Position numbers and translations under genes: made by a program. The notes under the pieces were generated by a model. That model ran no database searches and was not told the origin of the DNA. It saw nothing but the letters and a program-made list of their open reading frames with translations. A DNA stretch of 64,000 bases. Origin: Rhizoctonia solani (lineage: Eukaryota > Basidiomycota > Agaricomycetes > Cantharellales > Ceratobasidiaceae). This document shows, in pieces, positions 34,276 to 45,186 of this stretch (position 1 is the first letter of the stretch; each line of letters opens with the position of its first letter). Where the stretch lies: positions 682,001 to 746,000 of the forward strand of contig NC_057370.1 in NCBI RefSeq assembly GCF_016906535.1, written 5' to 3'.

Positions 34276-35109
34276 ATGAGAGGGGAACTTGAAGAACATT
34301 GTCAACAATCCAGGAAGTGGCATCAAAATTATGTAAGCCAATTGCAAGGAGCAACTGCTTCTATGCACAATGTTCAAGACCAGTTATCAAACATAGTTCC
34401 CCAACACTCTGTGCCTCCACCCCCTCCTCCTAGCCCCACTTCCACCTCTAGTAATGCACCAGAACCCACTCCTTCCAGTACCTTGGAACTTAAATTTGCT
34501 AAGCCTAAGAAGTTTAGCAGCAAGAAGGAAGATTCCCTTAATTTCATTATTGCATGTCAAGCTTACATAATGATGAAAGGGGCAAGTTGCTCCAACAAAG
34601 AAAAAATCATGTGGATCCCCTCATATTTTGAAGGAGCTGCAGAGCATTGGGTTTGTCCATACAAGGGGAAGAAGGTATTTAGAGGAGAAGCTGTACCCAT
34701 GCTAGATGATGTTGACAACTTTTGGACCAAGTTCACAAAACATTATATGGACACAAATTACAACAAAAAAGACTGTCAAAAATTGAACAACCTGCAACAA
34801 AAACTTTCTCTGCAGGAAGATACTTGCCAACTCCAACAATATTCAGTATCTCTTGGTCATAGTGGTGAAACACTTCATGACAGATACTATTGTGGTCTTA
34901 AAAAGGAGGTTAAGGATATCATGCTATCTACTATGTTCCAATGGTTTTGTGCCACAGTCCAACAAACTTATGATAGGGCAGAAGAGATAGAAAATCATAT
35001 TGAATGTTCACAGCCATCTTACCCCTCATGTCACAACCCATATCTGGAAGGGTTATTACCATATATATCCACTGTCAAAGATATATATAGTATATATGAT
35101 GCACAGTGA
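34276..35109 (+). CDS. Gag-like protein of a third LTR retrotransposon
   Basis: 277 codons from ATG 34276 to the TGA at 35107-35109. Residues 1-45 are Gln-rich and possibly coiled-coil. Residues 48-75 are Pro/Ser/Thr-rich. Residues 80-240 fit a Ty3-type capsid (LKFAKPKKFSSKKEDSLNFI, then SYFEGAAEHWVCPY, FWTKFTKHYMDTNY and LNNLQQKLSLQEDTCQLQQY). No zinc knuckle is seen before the stop and no pol follows, because a palindromic element interrupts at 35125. Either the stop is premature or the gene is a truncated leftover. Confidence 0.7.
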   Translation: MRGELEEHCQQSRKWHQNYVSQLQGATASMHNVQDQLSNIVPQHSVPPPPPPSPTSTSSNAPEPTPSSTLELKFAKPKKFSSKKEDSLNFIIACQAYIMMKGASCSNKEKIMWIPSYFEGAAEHWVCPYKGKKVFRGEAVPMLDDVDNFWTKFTKHYMDTNYNKKDCQKLNNLQQKLSLQEDTCQLQQYSVSLGHSGETLHDRYYCGLKKEVKDIMLSTMFQWFCATVQQTYDRAEEIENHIECSQPSYPSCHNPYLEGLLPYISTVKDIYSIYDAQ

Positions 35110-35124
35110 TATATGAATAATATA

Positions 35125-36528
35125 CACTGGCAATCAATTGCAATGCAACATTGCCTATGAGACCTTTAACCTGTTGATTGCCACTCATGTACTTGGCCAA
35201 TCTCTCTCAAACCTTGCATGAAGTACTGTCACCTTGCACTCCACCTCTGTGCAAAGTTTCATGTCAGTTGAGCTCATGGTTCTGTCTCTGGATCTCAATA
35301 AGTGATTGCAATGTTCTGATTGAAGAAATGCAATATCAAGAAACTTCTCTTCTACTGCCCTGCTACTTCTTTGCAGGTTAAGCCAGTCATCTGGGGCTGT
35401 TCCATGCCCCATTGTGAATGACTAATCAAACTCTCAGCCTGCCAGCTGCCACAGAGTTTGATGAAAGGTGGCTTGTTTCTGGTTGCAGGCTGTTGGATTT
35501 CAATGGACTGATGTGCCACAGTGGAAAGAACTTGGGATGAAGATTGCCAGGGTAGGGTTATTGAGCCCCAGGAAGACAGCTAGTACCATTATATTAGCAT
35601 GGATGAGAGTGTGGAGCTCACACCAGGGGCATCTTGGGTTTGGTCAAAACCTGTACAATTTTGCACAAGACATAGCACCTGCCATTGTGACAATCAGACT
35701 ACATGAGTAAGCTATTTGACTTCTCAAGACCCAGATTCACCAGCAGATATGTATTCTAGGTCATTAATCTTCTCCCAACCTGTCCTGGACACCAGGAAAT
35801 CTCAAATATCACAAAACCTGACATTTTTCATATGAGATACTACCTTATCTATGTTTCCTGGTGTCCAGGACAGGTTGGGAGAAGATTAATGACCTAGAAT
35901 ACATATCTGCTGGTGAATCTGGGTCTTGAGAAGTCAAATAGCTTACTCATGTAGTCTGATTGTCACAATGGCAGGTGCTATGTCTTGTGCAAAATTGTAC
36001 AGGTTTTGACCAAACCCAAGATGCCCCTGGTGTGAGCTCCACACTCTCATCCATGCTAATATAATGGTACTAGCTGTCTTCCTGGGGCTCAATAACCCTA
36101 CCCTGGCAATCTTCATCCCAAGTTCTTTCCACTGTGGCACATCAGTCCATTGAAATCCAACAGCCTGCAACCAGAAACAAGCCACCTTTCATCAAACTCT
36201 GTGGCAGCTGGCAGGCTGAGAGTTTGATTAGTCATTCACAATGGGGCATGGAACAGCCCCAGATGACTGGCTTAACCTGCAAAGAAGTAGCAGGGCAGTA
36301 GAAGAGAAGTTTCTTGATATTGCATTTCTTCAATCAGAACATTGCAATCACTTATTGAGATCCAGAGACAGAACCATGAGCTCAACTGACATGAAACTTT
36401 GCACAGAGGTGGAGTGCAAGGTGACAGTACTTCATGCAAGGTTTGAGAGAGATTGGCCAAGTACATGAGTGGCAATCAACAGGTTAAAGGTCTCATAGGC
36501 AATGTTGCATTGCAATTGATTGCCAGTG
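35125..36528. mobile_element. Giant palindrome (foldback element 2)
   Basis: Arms of 675 bp (35125-35799 and 35854-36528) are reverse complements with no mismatch that I found, around a 54-bp spacer. Ends are CACTGGCAATCAATTGCAAT, bounded by TA (35123-35124, 36529-36530). Identical reading frames appear on opposite strands only because of the palindrome. No transposase is visible. It is unrelated in sequence to foldback element 1, but both begin CACTG and use TA targets. Confidence 0.9.
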
Positions 36529-36904
36529 TATGTTGCTGGGGGATGTTGCACTCCCCCTGCCCCCTTTGCCATGGGCCAATGTTATGGTAGCCTGCAGGCA
36601 AGGTCTGAATAATATATTATTATTGAAGAGATTATGTCATCCCCCCCCCACCTCAAATCTGTAGTAGTTTAGTATAGTATTTGATAAAGGACTGGAGGGG
36701 GGAGGTCATGTGACCTGGACTTAGAGAATATCACTAAGTCCAGCCATGTTGACCATAAGTCTCTTATATGTGGGAACCCAGAGGTCCTGAGTGTATGAAT
36801 GCGAGTATATGCGTGTTTCTGGTGGCTGTAGTGTGTACCATGAGTGCCATGGTATGTGTATAAAGGGCATAATAGGGGTGTGGCTCATGACACCTCAGCC
36901 CCAT
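36529..36904. other. No identifiable gene
   Basis: Presumed continuation of the third LTR element's host sequence. It contains a C-run (36643-36651) and AT-rich stretches. I could not assign it. Confidence 0.35.
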
Positions 36905-37588
36905 CCTATTATAGATATGACACTTCTCCTTAAATCTGTACTTATTTTATTAATTACACAAGTAATACTATAGTAAATAAAATGAGATGAAGATGCAAAC
37001 TAGGGTTCTCAAGGTCCCTCTTTCCAATTGCAACCTTTTCAAGACTTCCAAATCTCAGGAATACCCTCAATATTCAACATCTTCTGCATATATTGGTTTC
37101 TTACTCATTTAAATAAGATATAAATTCAGCTGAGTAGATAAACAGTAACTACCAGTATTTTCCTTGTTTGTAGGATTTATCATACAAGACCCCATCTTGT
37201 GGTTACACACAAAAATATTCAGGGTCCCCCCTGTTGCATAGGCAAGTGCTCTGGTACTTATTCAGCCCTTAAGCACTGATGCATTGAATGCACCTTTTCT
37301 CCATCACCCAGGCATCCCACAGCACCAAATTGCTTGTGCTTAGGTGCACCTGTTTGTGCACTCCAGAACAATGGCTTAAGCACTCAAATTGGTTAACATT
37401 TGGGGAGTTATGCTTGATTTACTGTAAGTACCCAATGTAGAGGTATCATATCTTTGGGAATGTTTACTCCAAGGATGAAACACTTAGCCTTGGGGTAAAC
37501 ATTGCCTTTGGCCAAATATTAGGGACTGCTGCTATTTACCTTGTACCAAAGTATTGGCTCTCTCAAGTGTTTCAATTGTCACATGTAC
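36905..37588 (+). repeat. Truncated LTR-C
   Basis: Aligns with the first ~690 bp of LTR-C (TTATAGATATGACACTTCTC…CTCTCAAGTGTTTCAATTG) and stops abruptly at about 37588. The left terminal bases are decayed. Confidence 0.75.
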
Positions 37589-38900
37589 CTGACATAGCTG
37601 CAATTGTCTTGGCTGTGATAGAGTGCCTTCCTGGAAGAGGCTAGACAAGGCTCTGGCTGGAGGATCAGGCAAGTAAGATTATGGTGGCTAGGCTTTCTGA
37701 TCCTGTTACAAAGAATATTGTTAAGATAGTATAGAGCTCCTGAGGCAGTGCTGACACATATGGCTCTTCTGGTATCAGGTGGACAAGTGTCTTCACCACC
37801 TAGTGTAATGGAACACACAAAGTTGGGGTTGTCCTCAACAATGTTCATAGCTCTTAGTGGTAGTCTCCATGTCCATCTGTATGGTTTATAACCAGTAAAA
37901 CCCAATCATATTGATCCTAACAGCTACATACATGGTCAATTACATTCAACTATATTACAAAATGGCTAAAATGCTTGTGTGTATGCATTTGAGATTCCAG
38001 AATTGGTTGGGTGGTTGCATGCATTTTGGTTTTACAGGGGAGGCTTTGCACCAGGGGCCTGTTTGCCCTTTGGCAAGGAATTGGACTGTATCCAATAGAC
38101 CAATGATCTAGCAATATAGAAATTCTAAATTGTTCTCACACTTACTGGTGGTAACCCATTGGTTGACTACTGTCATAAACAGAGGAAAATAGAACTAGCT
38201 GGAATTGAACCAGCTTGACCACTAAGCCATAGAGCCCTATTATTCCTCTGCTGACAACCCATGATTACACCTGCTACCCCCAAATTTTGGGCTTGGGCCA
38301 GTATGCAACCACTTGTACTGGTCATGTGACTGTGTCCAGGACAACTACCCATAAGATATGTGAAAGATCTGGCATGGTCAGGAGGCCAAATAAGTGGTCC
38401 ATTGGATATAGGCCAACTCTGCTCCAATGATCTAGGTAGGACCTTGGATGCATACACTTTGTTTAAGACAGAAGTTGCACAGCCATGTGGGCAGAGTCCA
38501 TGTTTATGGACCAAGTGTGATTTTTCTCCTTGACCAATTTGTAATTGCATTATTGGACCATGAATGTGATTGTTTTTAACATACAACATTAAATATGAGT
38601 ATATAAAACAAAAATCAGCAACCTGTGCCATGTCTGGCATGTTTGGATCCACTACTGGTGCACAGATGAGGTCCTTGCAAGGTATATGGGGCTACAGAAA
38701 CAGGGGACCTCTGAACAACAGTTGTGTTTACATTACAACCCCATTTTTGAGGACACCAGAGACCATTATTACAAAGGTCAACATTTTATTGTATTTTTGC
38801 ATGTTGCATGCATGTATTACAATGTATTTATGGTACATACAAGTGGTGGTCTGCATACAAAATGGCTGCCAAGACTGGACCCTGAGCAGTTTAGATTAAT
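37589..38900 (-). other. Unassigned relic around a 173-bp repeat
   Basis: Minus-strand open stretches (37579-37905 and 38349-38652) could be parts of one old coding region, because the 173-bp repeat at 38171-38343 sits between them. I recognise no family motif. It is probably another DNA-transposon relic. Confidence 0.35.
38171..38343 (-). repeat. 173-bp TG…CA repeat with perfect 5-bp duplication
   Basis: TGTCATAAACAG…GTCCAGGACA flanked on both sides by ACTAC (38166-38170, 38344-38348). In the sense (minus) strand the A-box-like TGGCTTAGTGG is at 38229-38219 and the B-box-like GGTTCAATTCC at 38211-38201, 7 nt apart. LTR-like ends and a 5-bp duplication point to integrase-mediated insertion, as for a solo LTR of a miniature (TRIM-type) retroelement. 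Confidence 0.85.
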
Positions 38901-41440
38901 TTAGACTCACTTGCATGTCTGCCCTCACTTGCAAAAGTCTGGAAGGGGATCCTTGGCAACTGTTGGAGCAGATGCCAACCAATTTGATAATCAATCAGGG
39001 TTTTTATTTGCATCTGGATAGTCTGGAACGCTCAGACGGCTAAATGACACTCCAGATGCCAGTTTCTACCTTACGGGTAGTCAACCATTATATACCTTCC
39101 AAGGCCATTGAAATATCTGGTAACTTGAAGCCGTCTTACTCTGACTTAATTGTTCAAACAATTGCAAGGATCTCATTGGTTTTAGATCTTAGCAATGTTT
39201 TGCCAATGTATCCTCTGACGTTTGTGGGAGAGTTTTGTTGACGTTTCCTTGATTGTTCACCGGTTAGCTATATGCCGTAGGATTATTTTATGCGCAGCGT
39301 CACAGTCAATTTAGGCTCTTAAGATTGGATACAATGTAGCATGCGAGTACGAGATTCTGACGTTGGATATCTACAGGGGCCCAAGAGACCCTGCAGCACC
39401 CTGGCTTGTTTCGGTTTTGGAAACCTCCTCACCAGGGTCTGAAGAATCTGGATTGCTCGCCGAGCATTCGGGAGCACTCTACTAACACTTCCGAGCGTCA
39501 TACTGAATGCTCCGAGGTATTCGCCGACAATAACAAGCTCCGGGGCGCTTCCGAAATTTTCGGGGTCCTGTAAAGATAGGGGTTCACCAATTGCCAGAGT
39601 AAGCATGTTTTTAACTTGACCCACGTGTATTGAGTTCGAACCCCAATGGTGATTCCAAAATACGCGATTGGTTAACGAGGCAGGAGCTCTCGAGTCCCCC
39701 CCCCCATCTTCTGGGAGACAAACTTCCTATTAGCAAGTATGCCTTGGGGCATGTTTGGGGATGGTCCTGCATATTGGTAGAGCTGATAGCAATGCCTATT
39801 ACCGCCTTGCAATTCTCAATATTACTCTCACGGACAGGCCTATGGAGTCGATCGGAGGTCTACCGATACTAGTTGATATGAGGAGTCACTCTTGGTACAG
39901 AATACGCTCGGAGTTCTCAATACATCCTGTCCTGAATGTTAACTTGGAACTCGTAAGCACTCACATGAGTATCAATGCAGACAAAAACGTTACGAGAGTT
40001 GTCCATGAACAATGCTAACATCAAAAAGCAAAACAATACCTCACTCCAAAACTGGCCCAGAAATCACTTCATAATTTAAGTACACCGGATTTCTGCAGGA
40101 GACAAACTTTCCGACAAAACGTACTAACAGCTATTTGTGTTATTACCTGGATGTTTTTGACCCGAGTAGTTACATAGACCAGTTTTAGTAAGATTTCGAC
40201 CGATTGTTTGAAGTGGCCGGGGGAATCCCAAAGATACATGTAGACTTCCGGTAGATTTTTGACTAGTAACTTAGGCTTCAGTGGCTCCATATATCCGTTG
40301 TAATTTCATAGAAATAAGAAGAAATATGAATATATACATATATACATACGTGATTATCTTCAGATATCAGTAGGAATAGGGGATCCGGCACGCTGATGAA
40401 AGCTGTGGCACCGAGACGCGAGCAGAACTGGCGGGTGGGTGGCCAAACCTGACGACAAGTGAAGTGTATGAGAGCACCCAAGTTCAGCAACAACTTGCGA
40501 GGAAAGGTTCCAAGGCAAGTGAACGTAACAGTGGGTGGGAAAGATGAAAATGAAATTACGATGAATACTCGAATATACTGTGGAAATCCAGTCGAGCAAG
40601 TACGATGTTCGATTGACTAATGGCACTTCGCTACTTCCTCCCACATCTCCGCTCATTGGTATACTTTCAGAGCATATTTAACAACATCGATACTCAGGAA
40701 GCTGACCGCAAGCTCTTTTTCTATAGGCCATTTGCTTGGGAGAGGGATCGAGTTTACGAATAAAAGGCGTTTGGCTAATGTTCTATCGGCCGTACTAGGC
40801 ATTTGCTGACGATCGCGTGACTAATTCCTCGTATCTCTGCGCGACCCTACGCCTAAGTCTGGGCTCGTGCATCTGCGCAGGCCCCGATCTACAGCCCCTA
40901 TTACAAGTTCATTTATTAGAGACCTTCTGTACCCTTAGTTGACATGGTGCAGCTATTCGATCAGAGACCCCATTTTGAAAATTACACCTTGCAGTTCTCT
41001 TGTGTGGCTTTGGTGTTCATAGATAGCAATGCGATACAGCAAGATCCAATTCCTTTAAACCCATGGCTTCTGAAGGTCATGGTTCGGCCATGCCCTTGAA
41101 AGCTGGTCCATGTGCTACTTTTGTCTGATCAGATGCGGTATTTTAGCTCGAATCTATGCGACTTTCAGCGAAGTTAGATAAAACTGGAAAGCGATGGGTA
41201 GAATCACCGTATCTGTTGAGCCAGTATACTATGAAGTGGTACGTAACTTTACTCGAGAAATCTTTGCTATTGGAGCAGGCCTTCCCTGCAAAGATCAATG
41301 TCTTTGGATGTCAGTTGATGGAGGAGATCGAGCAGATATGCATACTGACCTTGTGACAGGTGATAAAGATTTAAAGGTTGGGAGTTATTGATAGTACATC
41401 AAACGCTCCCGCTGAGGCTCTTCTCTACAATACAACAACT
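38901..41440. other. Host-like intergenic region
   Basis: Base composition changes here towards CpG-containing host sequence. No gene could be supported: the open stretches lack codon bias or motifs. It holds a MITE-like copy at about 39370-39573, a C-run at 39700-39708 and a TA-rich run near 40325-40350. Confidence 0.5.
39370..39573. mobile_element. MITE-like element, GC-rich family
   Basis: About 200 bp with inverted ends TCTACAGGGGCCC… and …GGGGTCCTGTAAA. It shares its ends and internal GAGCGCTC-like motifs with the copies at 43.8-44.4 kb. Confidence 0.55.
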
Positions 41441-43655
41441 ATGAAAGATACCTCTACTTGTGATGCCCGGTCCACAGATGGTTTGAGTGCCACCCGCTCT
41501 ATTGTCTTGTGTTTTGATGGAACGTCTAACCACTTCAGCGAACGAGTGAGCACTCAGTCATTTGCATGTTCATCTTTGATACTCACGTATCATATTGTAG
41601 AACACGAATGTGGTTAAACTGGTGGAGCTTTTGTACAAAAACGACCCATCTACACAAATGGTACATATATCTAGTGCTAATATTTGATTTCAAGTTACTC
41701 ATTATGTGTGGCTAGGTCTACTATCAGGTAATGTACTGTAATTGAGGTACGTCCCGATATCTAATGGGGCTCGTGTAGACCGGAGTAGGAACATACTCGC
41801 ATCCAGGATTTTGGACCAGTATCACCGAGGTCATTGCTAAGAAAGCTGATGAAGCGGTTGCATGGTAAGTGCGTCAAACGTATGAACCCGGGATCGATTG
41901 TTAATAAGACACCTTGAACTGCAGGTACTTATACCAACATGTATGAAAAACTGGCGTTATTTATTGAGATCTCAACTAACAAAGTCTTTTCCCAGGTTAT
42001 CGATGGGTACAGATTCATAATGGAATCATATCGAGGTTTGTTAAGATTACACGAGATCATATGATTCAATCCTTGCTCATAAATGTAGAGGGCGATGAAA
42101 TCAGTATTTTTGGCTTCTCTCGTGGCGCCTATACCGCAAGAGCATTAGCTGGTATGCTTCATGCAGTAAGGACACCGTTCGGGGATAGTCGCAAGAACTA
42201 ATGGTCAGTGCTGTTGACTGGGTGTGGCACAGGTTGGGATACTCCCAAAACACAATCTGGGTGAGTGAAAACTGCTCTACTTTGCTAAACATGCATATAT
42301 ATATCTGACGGTATCTATATCCAAGAACACATTCCTTTCGCTTATCAAGTATACGCAGGGAAGATTTCCGCCCAGCAAAGCAGGGAATGGCGCCCCACAG
42401 GGGATGCCGGCTTAGGTGTATCACAAGAGGGGCTTCTCGGGGCATTAAACATTGAGAAAAATGAACATGATAGGGAACGTTGTAAGATATCTGCTTAACA
42501 GTTACTAAACACGTTGCCTATCACAAGCCCATATAGCCAGCAGTAATCCAGACGAAGTCAACCCAAAGAGCTACAAGATGACTTTCTGTACTCCTGTTAA
42601 GATATCGTTTTTAGGTGTATGGTATGAGGAATTGGTTGATGCCTGAATAGCATTTGCTTACTTGGATCCGCTCAAAAAATAACCTCCATAATAGGGACAC
42701 AGTAGGAAGTGTTGGTATGTGATTCTTAAACTTGGTAGACCAACATTAAAACCATTACTGGTTTCCACTCAGGGGCTTTAAAGAGAGAGACACTTCCTTG
42801 GATCGAGTACAACCCAAGTGTCATACATTTCAGGTACGTCTCTATTATCCGTGCAGGAATCTTGGGCTCTGATCTCTTCAAAAGACATGCGCTAGCACTT
42901 GATGAGTTTCGGGGCCATTTCATACCTAGTGTCTGGGATCACGGACGGACTGTCCGGGGTTCACAAACTGCAGTTGAAATGTGGTTCAGAGGGAGCCACA
43001 GTGATGTAGGCGGGGGTTCCCCTTTGACAGATCGCGCTCGCAGAAACCCTGTCTCAAGATTTTGGGATAAAGTGTTCATCCGAATTTATTCACTTTTTGG
43101 TAAGCGAGCATTCCCGTTCCCCCGCTGGGTGGTAGGCAGGGGTCGTCTTCCGGACATGAGCAACATATCGTTTCGGTGGATGATGAACCAGTGCATCTCT
43201 ACCCCCAACGTTCGCATACGTCTGGATGCTTCTTCTCTTGCTCGTTATGAGAAAGCGGGAATATTAGCACCTCCAATCGGGAGATCAGGCCATACACCTC
43301 TTGGCCGCGCACTTGACACATACGATAGCACAAAGGAGCCATACGAGGCCACTGAAGACTCACCGTGGTGGTGGTTGATGGAGGTTCTACCTCTTCCCAA
43401 ACCTTCGCAACGAAACGTCGATCGATCTGTAGTGGAAACAACTTATTGGTGCGTTCATAATTGCGATCAACAAGTAGCTATAATTGATTTCCACTACCCA
43501 TTGATTTTCCCCCAAGGCCTAATTTGAAGGCCGGGAGACGTATTGGCAACCAGCCTGTGGACCAGATCTTCCTTCATCGCTCGGCCCACGAGCTACAACA
43601 ATCGGGGTACCGATATAGAGCCAAGTTTAAAAATACACCTCAAGTACGCGACTGA
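41441..43655 (+). CDS. DUF2235 alpha/beta-hydrolase-like protein
   Basis: Predicted hydrolase of the DUF2235 family (related to bacterial T6SS phospholipase-like effectors); substrate unknown. My model has 14 exons: 41441-41545, 41601-41660, 41716-41727, 41779-41864, 41925-41940, 41996-42035, 42089-42165, 42233-42260, 42326-42481, 42537-42621, 42695-42714, 42773-42833, 42885-43448 and 43517-43655. Together they are 1449 nt, 482 residues, all with GT-AG introns and no frame break. Family motifs in order: VLCFDGTSN near the start, VYYQTGVGT, the nucleophile elbow GFSRGAYTAR, FLGVWDTVGSVG, and the late WFRGSHSDVGGG with the presumed catalytic His. Exons 3 and 5 are only 12 and 16 nt. Start chosen as the nearest in-frame ATG. 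No signal peptide is seen. Confidence 0.88.
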
Positions 43656-43760
43656 ATTATAGTAAATGTATCAGGTAGATGCTAGCCAGTCAAATTTCTC
43701 GGACCAATAAAATGCAAGCGCAATAGTGCACAGTTATATGCTTCAACTTAAAGTGGCAAC

Positions 43761-44070
43761 TCTACAGGGACCGGAAATGCTCAGGAGTGCATCGGAGCCA
43801 TCGGCCAGAGCATTCCCGATCTTTGTGGACAACATCTATGTAAGGAAGAAATTGGGTACGCTCCACAACAGCCCATATCAGTACCAGTATCCATCAATAC
43901 CCAGGCTGCTTAGACAACTCAGGTAACAGATGTGCGTTGGGTTTTTGCAGATAGCGGGACCTAGACCTCTACGGAGTACTCTGGAGTCCTCAAACGGACG
44001 GGAGGGCAAGACTTGCGCTCCTGAATGCTCGCTAACAAGGCTTGAGCGTGCCAAGCGTCCCGGAAAAAGC
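43761..44070. repeat. Fragments of the GC-rich MITE-like family
   Basis: Two starts resembling the family's end (TCTACAGGGACCGGAAATGC at 43761 and CTCTACGGAGTACTCTGGAG at about 43977). The right ends cannot be placed. They lie just downstream of the DUF2235 gene. Confidence 0.45.
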
Positions 44071-44170
44071 CACTTTCTTGCACTCTTACTACAATTTCCC
44101 ATGATATCATTTCGATTTACACACATTTTATACATTGGTAGCAATATAGCATACAACAACGTTGTACTAG

Positions 44171-44376
44171 CTCTACGGGGCCCGAAAATCTTGGGAGCGC
44201 TCCGGGATTCGCTTTTGTCGGCAAGCATTCCGGAGCGTTTGGTATGACACTCGGAAGGGTTCGTGGAGTGCTCCCGAGTGCTCGCCAAGCAATCCTGACT
44301 CGTTGGATCCCAACGAGGAGGTTCCCAAAAGCGGAGCACTCCAGAGCGCTCCCGGGCTTTTGGGGCCCCCGTAGAG
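44171..44376. mobile_element. MITE-like element, best copy
   Basis: 206 bp with inverted ends CTCTACGGGGCCCGAAAATC… and, reverse-complemented from the right, CTCTACGGGGGCCCCAAAAG…; similarity continues through GGGAGCGCTC. No coding capacity. A partial, CpG-poor copy is at 44655-44732. The target-site duplication is unclear. Confidence 0.65.
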
Positions 44377-44732
44377 AGAGGCCAACAGAAGTGTTCAGAC
44401 ACCCTAAATTACAATGCCCAACCCTCTCTGCCGCCTATGTAACAGGATCTCAATAATAACAAATGATCATGAATGCAAACTACGTTGAGCATTAAGATTG
44501 AGTTGTCACTAACCATCATGCATGGTCAACTGGAGGTCATAGTCCAAAAATTGAAATGGCTGAGCAGGAAGAGACAGGGAATTGGGAGATATGAATTAGT
44601 ACATGTGATAGGTTGGCACATTCTGATGCTATTCTCACTTTGAGGTAAATTAATAGATTGGCCCTGAAAATCTTAGGAGTGCTCTGGAACTTACTATTGT
44701 TAGTAAGCATTCTGGAGAATTTGGTATGACAC

Positions 44733-44927
44733 TGTTGTAGACACAACAAATACCCAGATCCTACCTTATTTTCTCAAATTTAAACAAGGTCAAACAGACA
44801 ACATTTTCAATAATGTGACTTTGGCACTCTTATATCATATGCTAATCACCTGGCTATGTCCCCTTCACACTTACTAGGCAGCATAGCCCCCTAGAACCAT
44901 GACATCACTGGTGACATATATGCATGA
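44733..44927 (+). repeat. LTR-D fragment
   Basis: Starts TGTTGTAGACACAAC and follows LTR-D (TTTTCTCAAATTTAAACAAG…) for about 195 bp, until a 173-bp-family repeat interrupts it. No continuation of the LTR is found beyond. Confidence 0.7.
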
Positions 44928-45047
44928 TGTCATAAATAGAGGAAAATAGAACTAACTGAAATTAAACAAGCTTGACCACTAAGCCATAGAGCCCTAATAA
45001 TCCTCTGCTGAAAACCAATGATTACACCTAAAAACCCCCAATTGGGC
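44928..45047 (-). repeat. Truncated copy of the 173-bp repeat
   Basis: TGTCATAAATAGAGG… matches the first ~120 bp of the family. It includes the boxes in decayed form and then breaks into an LTR-B fragment. Confidence 0.65.
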
Positions 45048-45186
45048 TGTTACACCCTTACAAATCATACCATAAAATTTGTCTGATTTTTCTGATTTTT
45101 CTGATTCTTCTACTATATTTTACAAACTCTTTATCTTCACTTTCTCAATCACATGATCTTGGTGCTCATCAAGCCAAGAGGCTGTG
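45048..45186 (+). repeat. LTR-B fragment
   Basis: TGTTACACCCTTACAAATC… matches the start of the LTR-B copy at 6573 for about 140 bp and then breaks into foldback-1 arm sequence. It contains a triple TTTTTCTGA repeat. Confidence 0.6.

Noticed and set aside
35178..36475. Three pairs of identical reading frames (67, 75 and 80 residues) on opposite strands
   Set aside because: A mirror artefact of foldback element 2; codon use and content do not suggest genes.
38201..38229. A functional tRNA gene
   Set aside because: A and B boxes are only 7 nt apart, and no anticodon arm or acceptor stem can be drawn; it is part of the 173-bp repeat.
40321..40660. Possible exons in the 39-41.4 kb host-like stretch
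   Set aside because: No motif, no consistent splice pattern and no continuous frame; left as intergenic.
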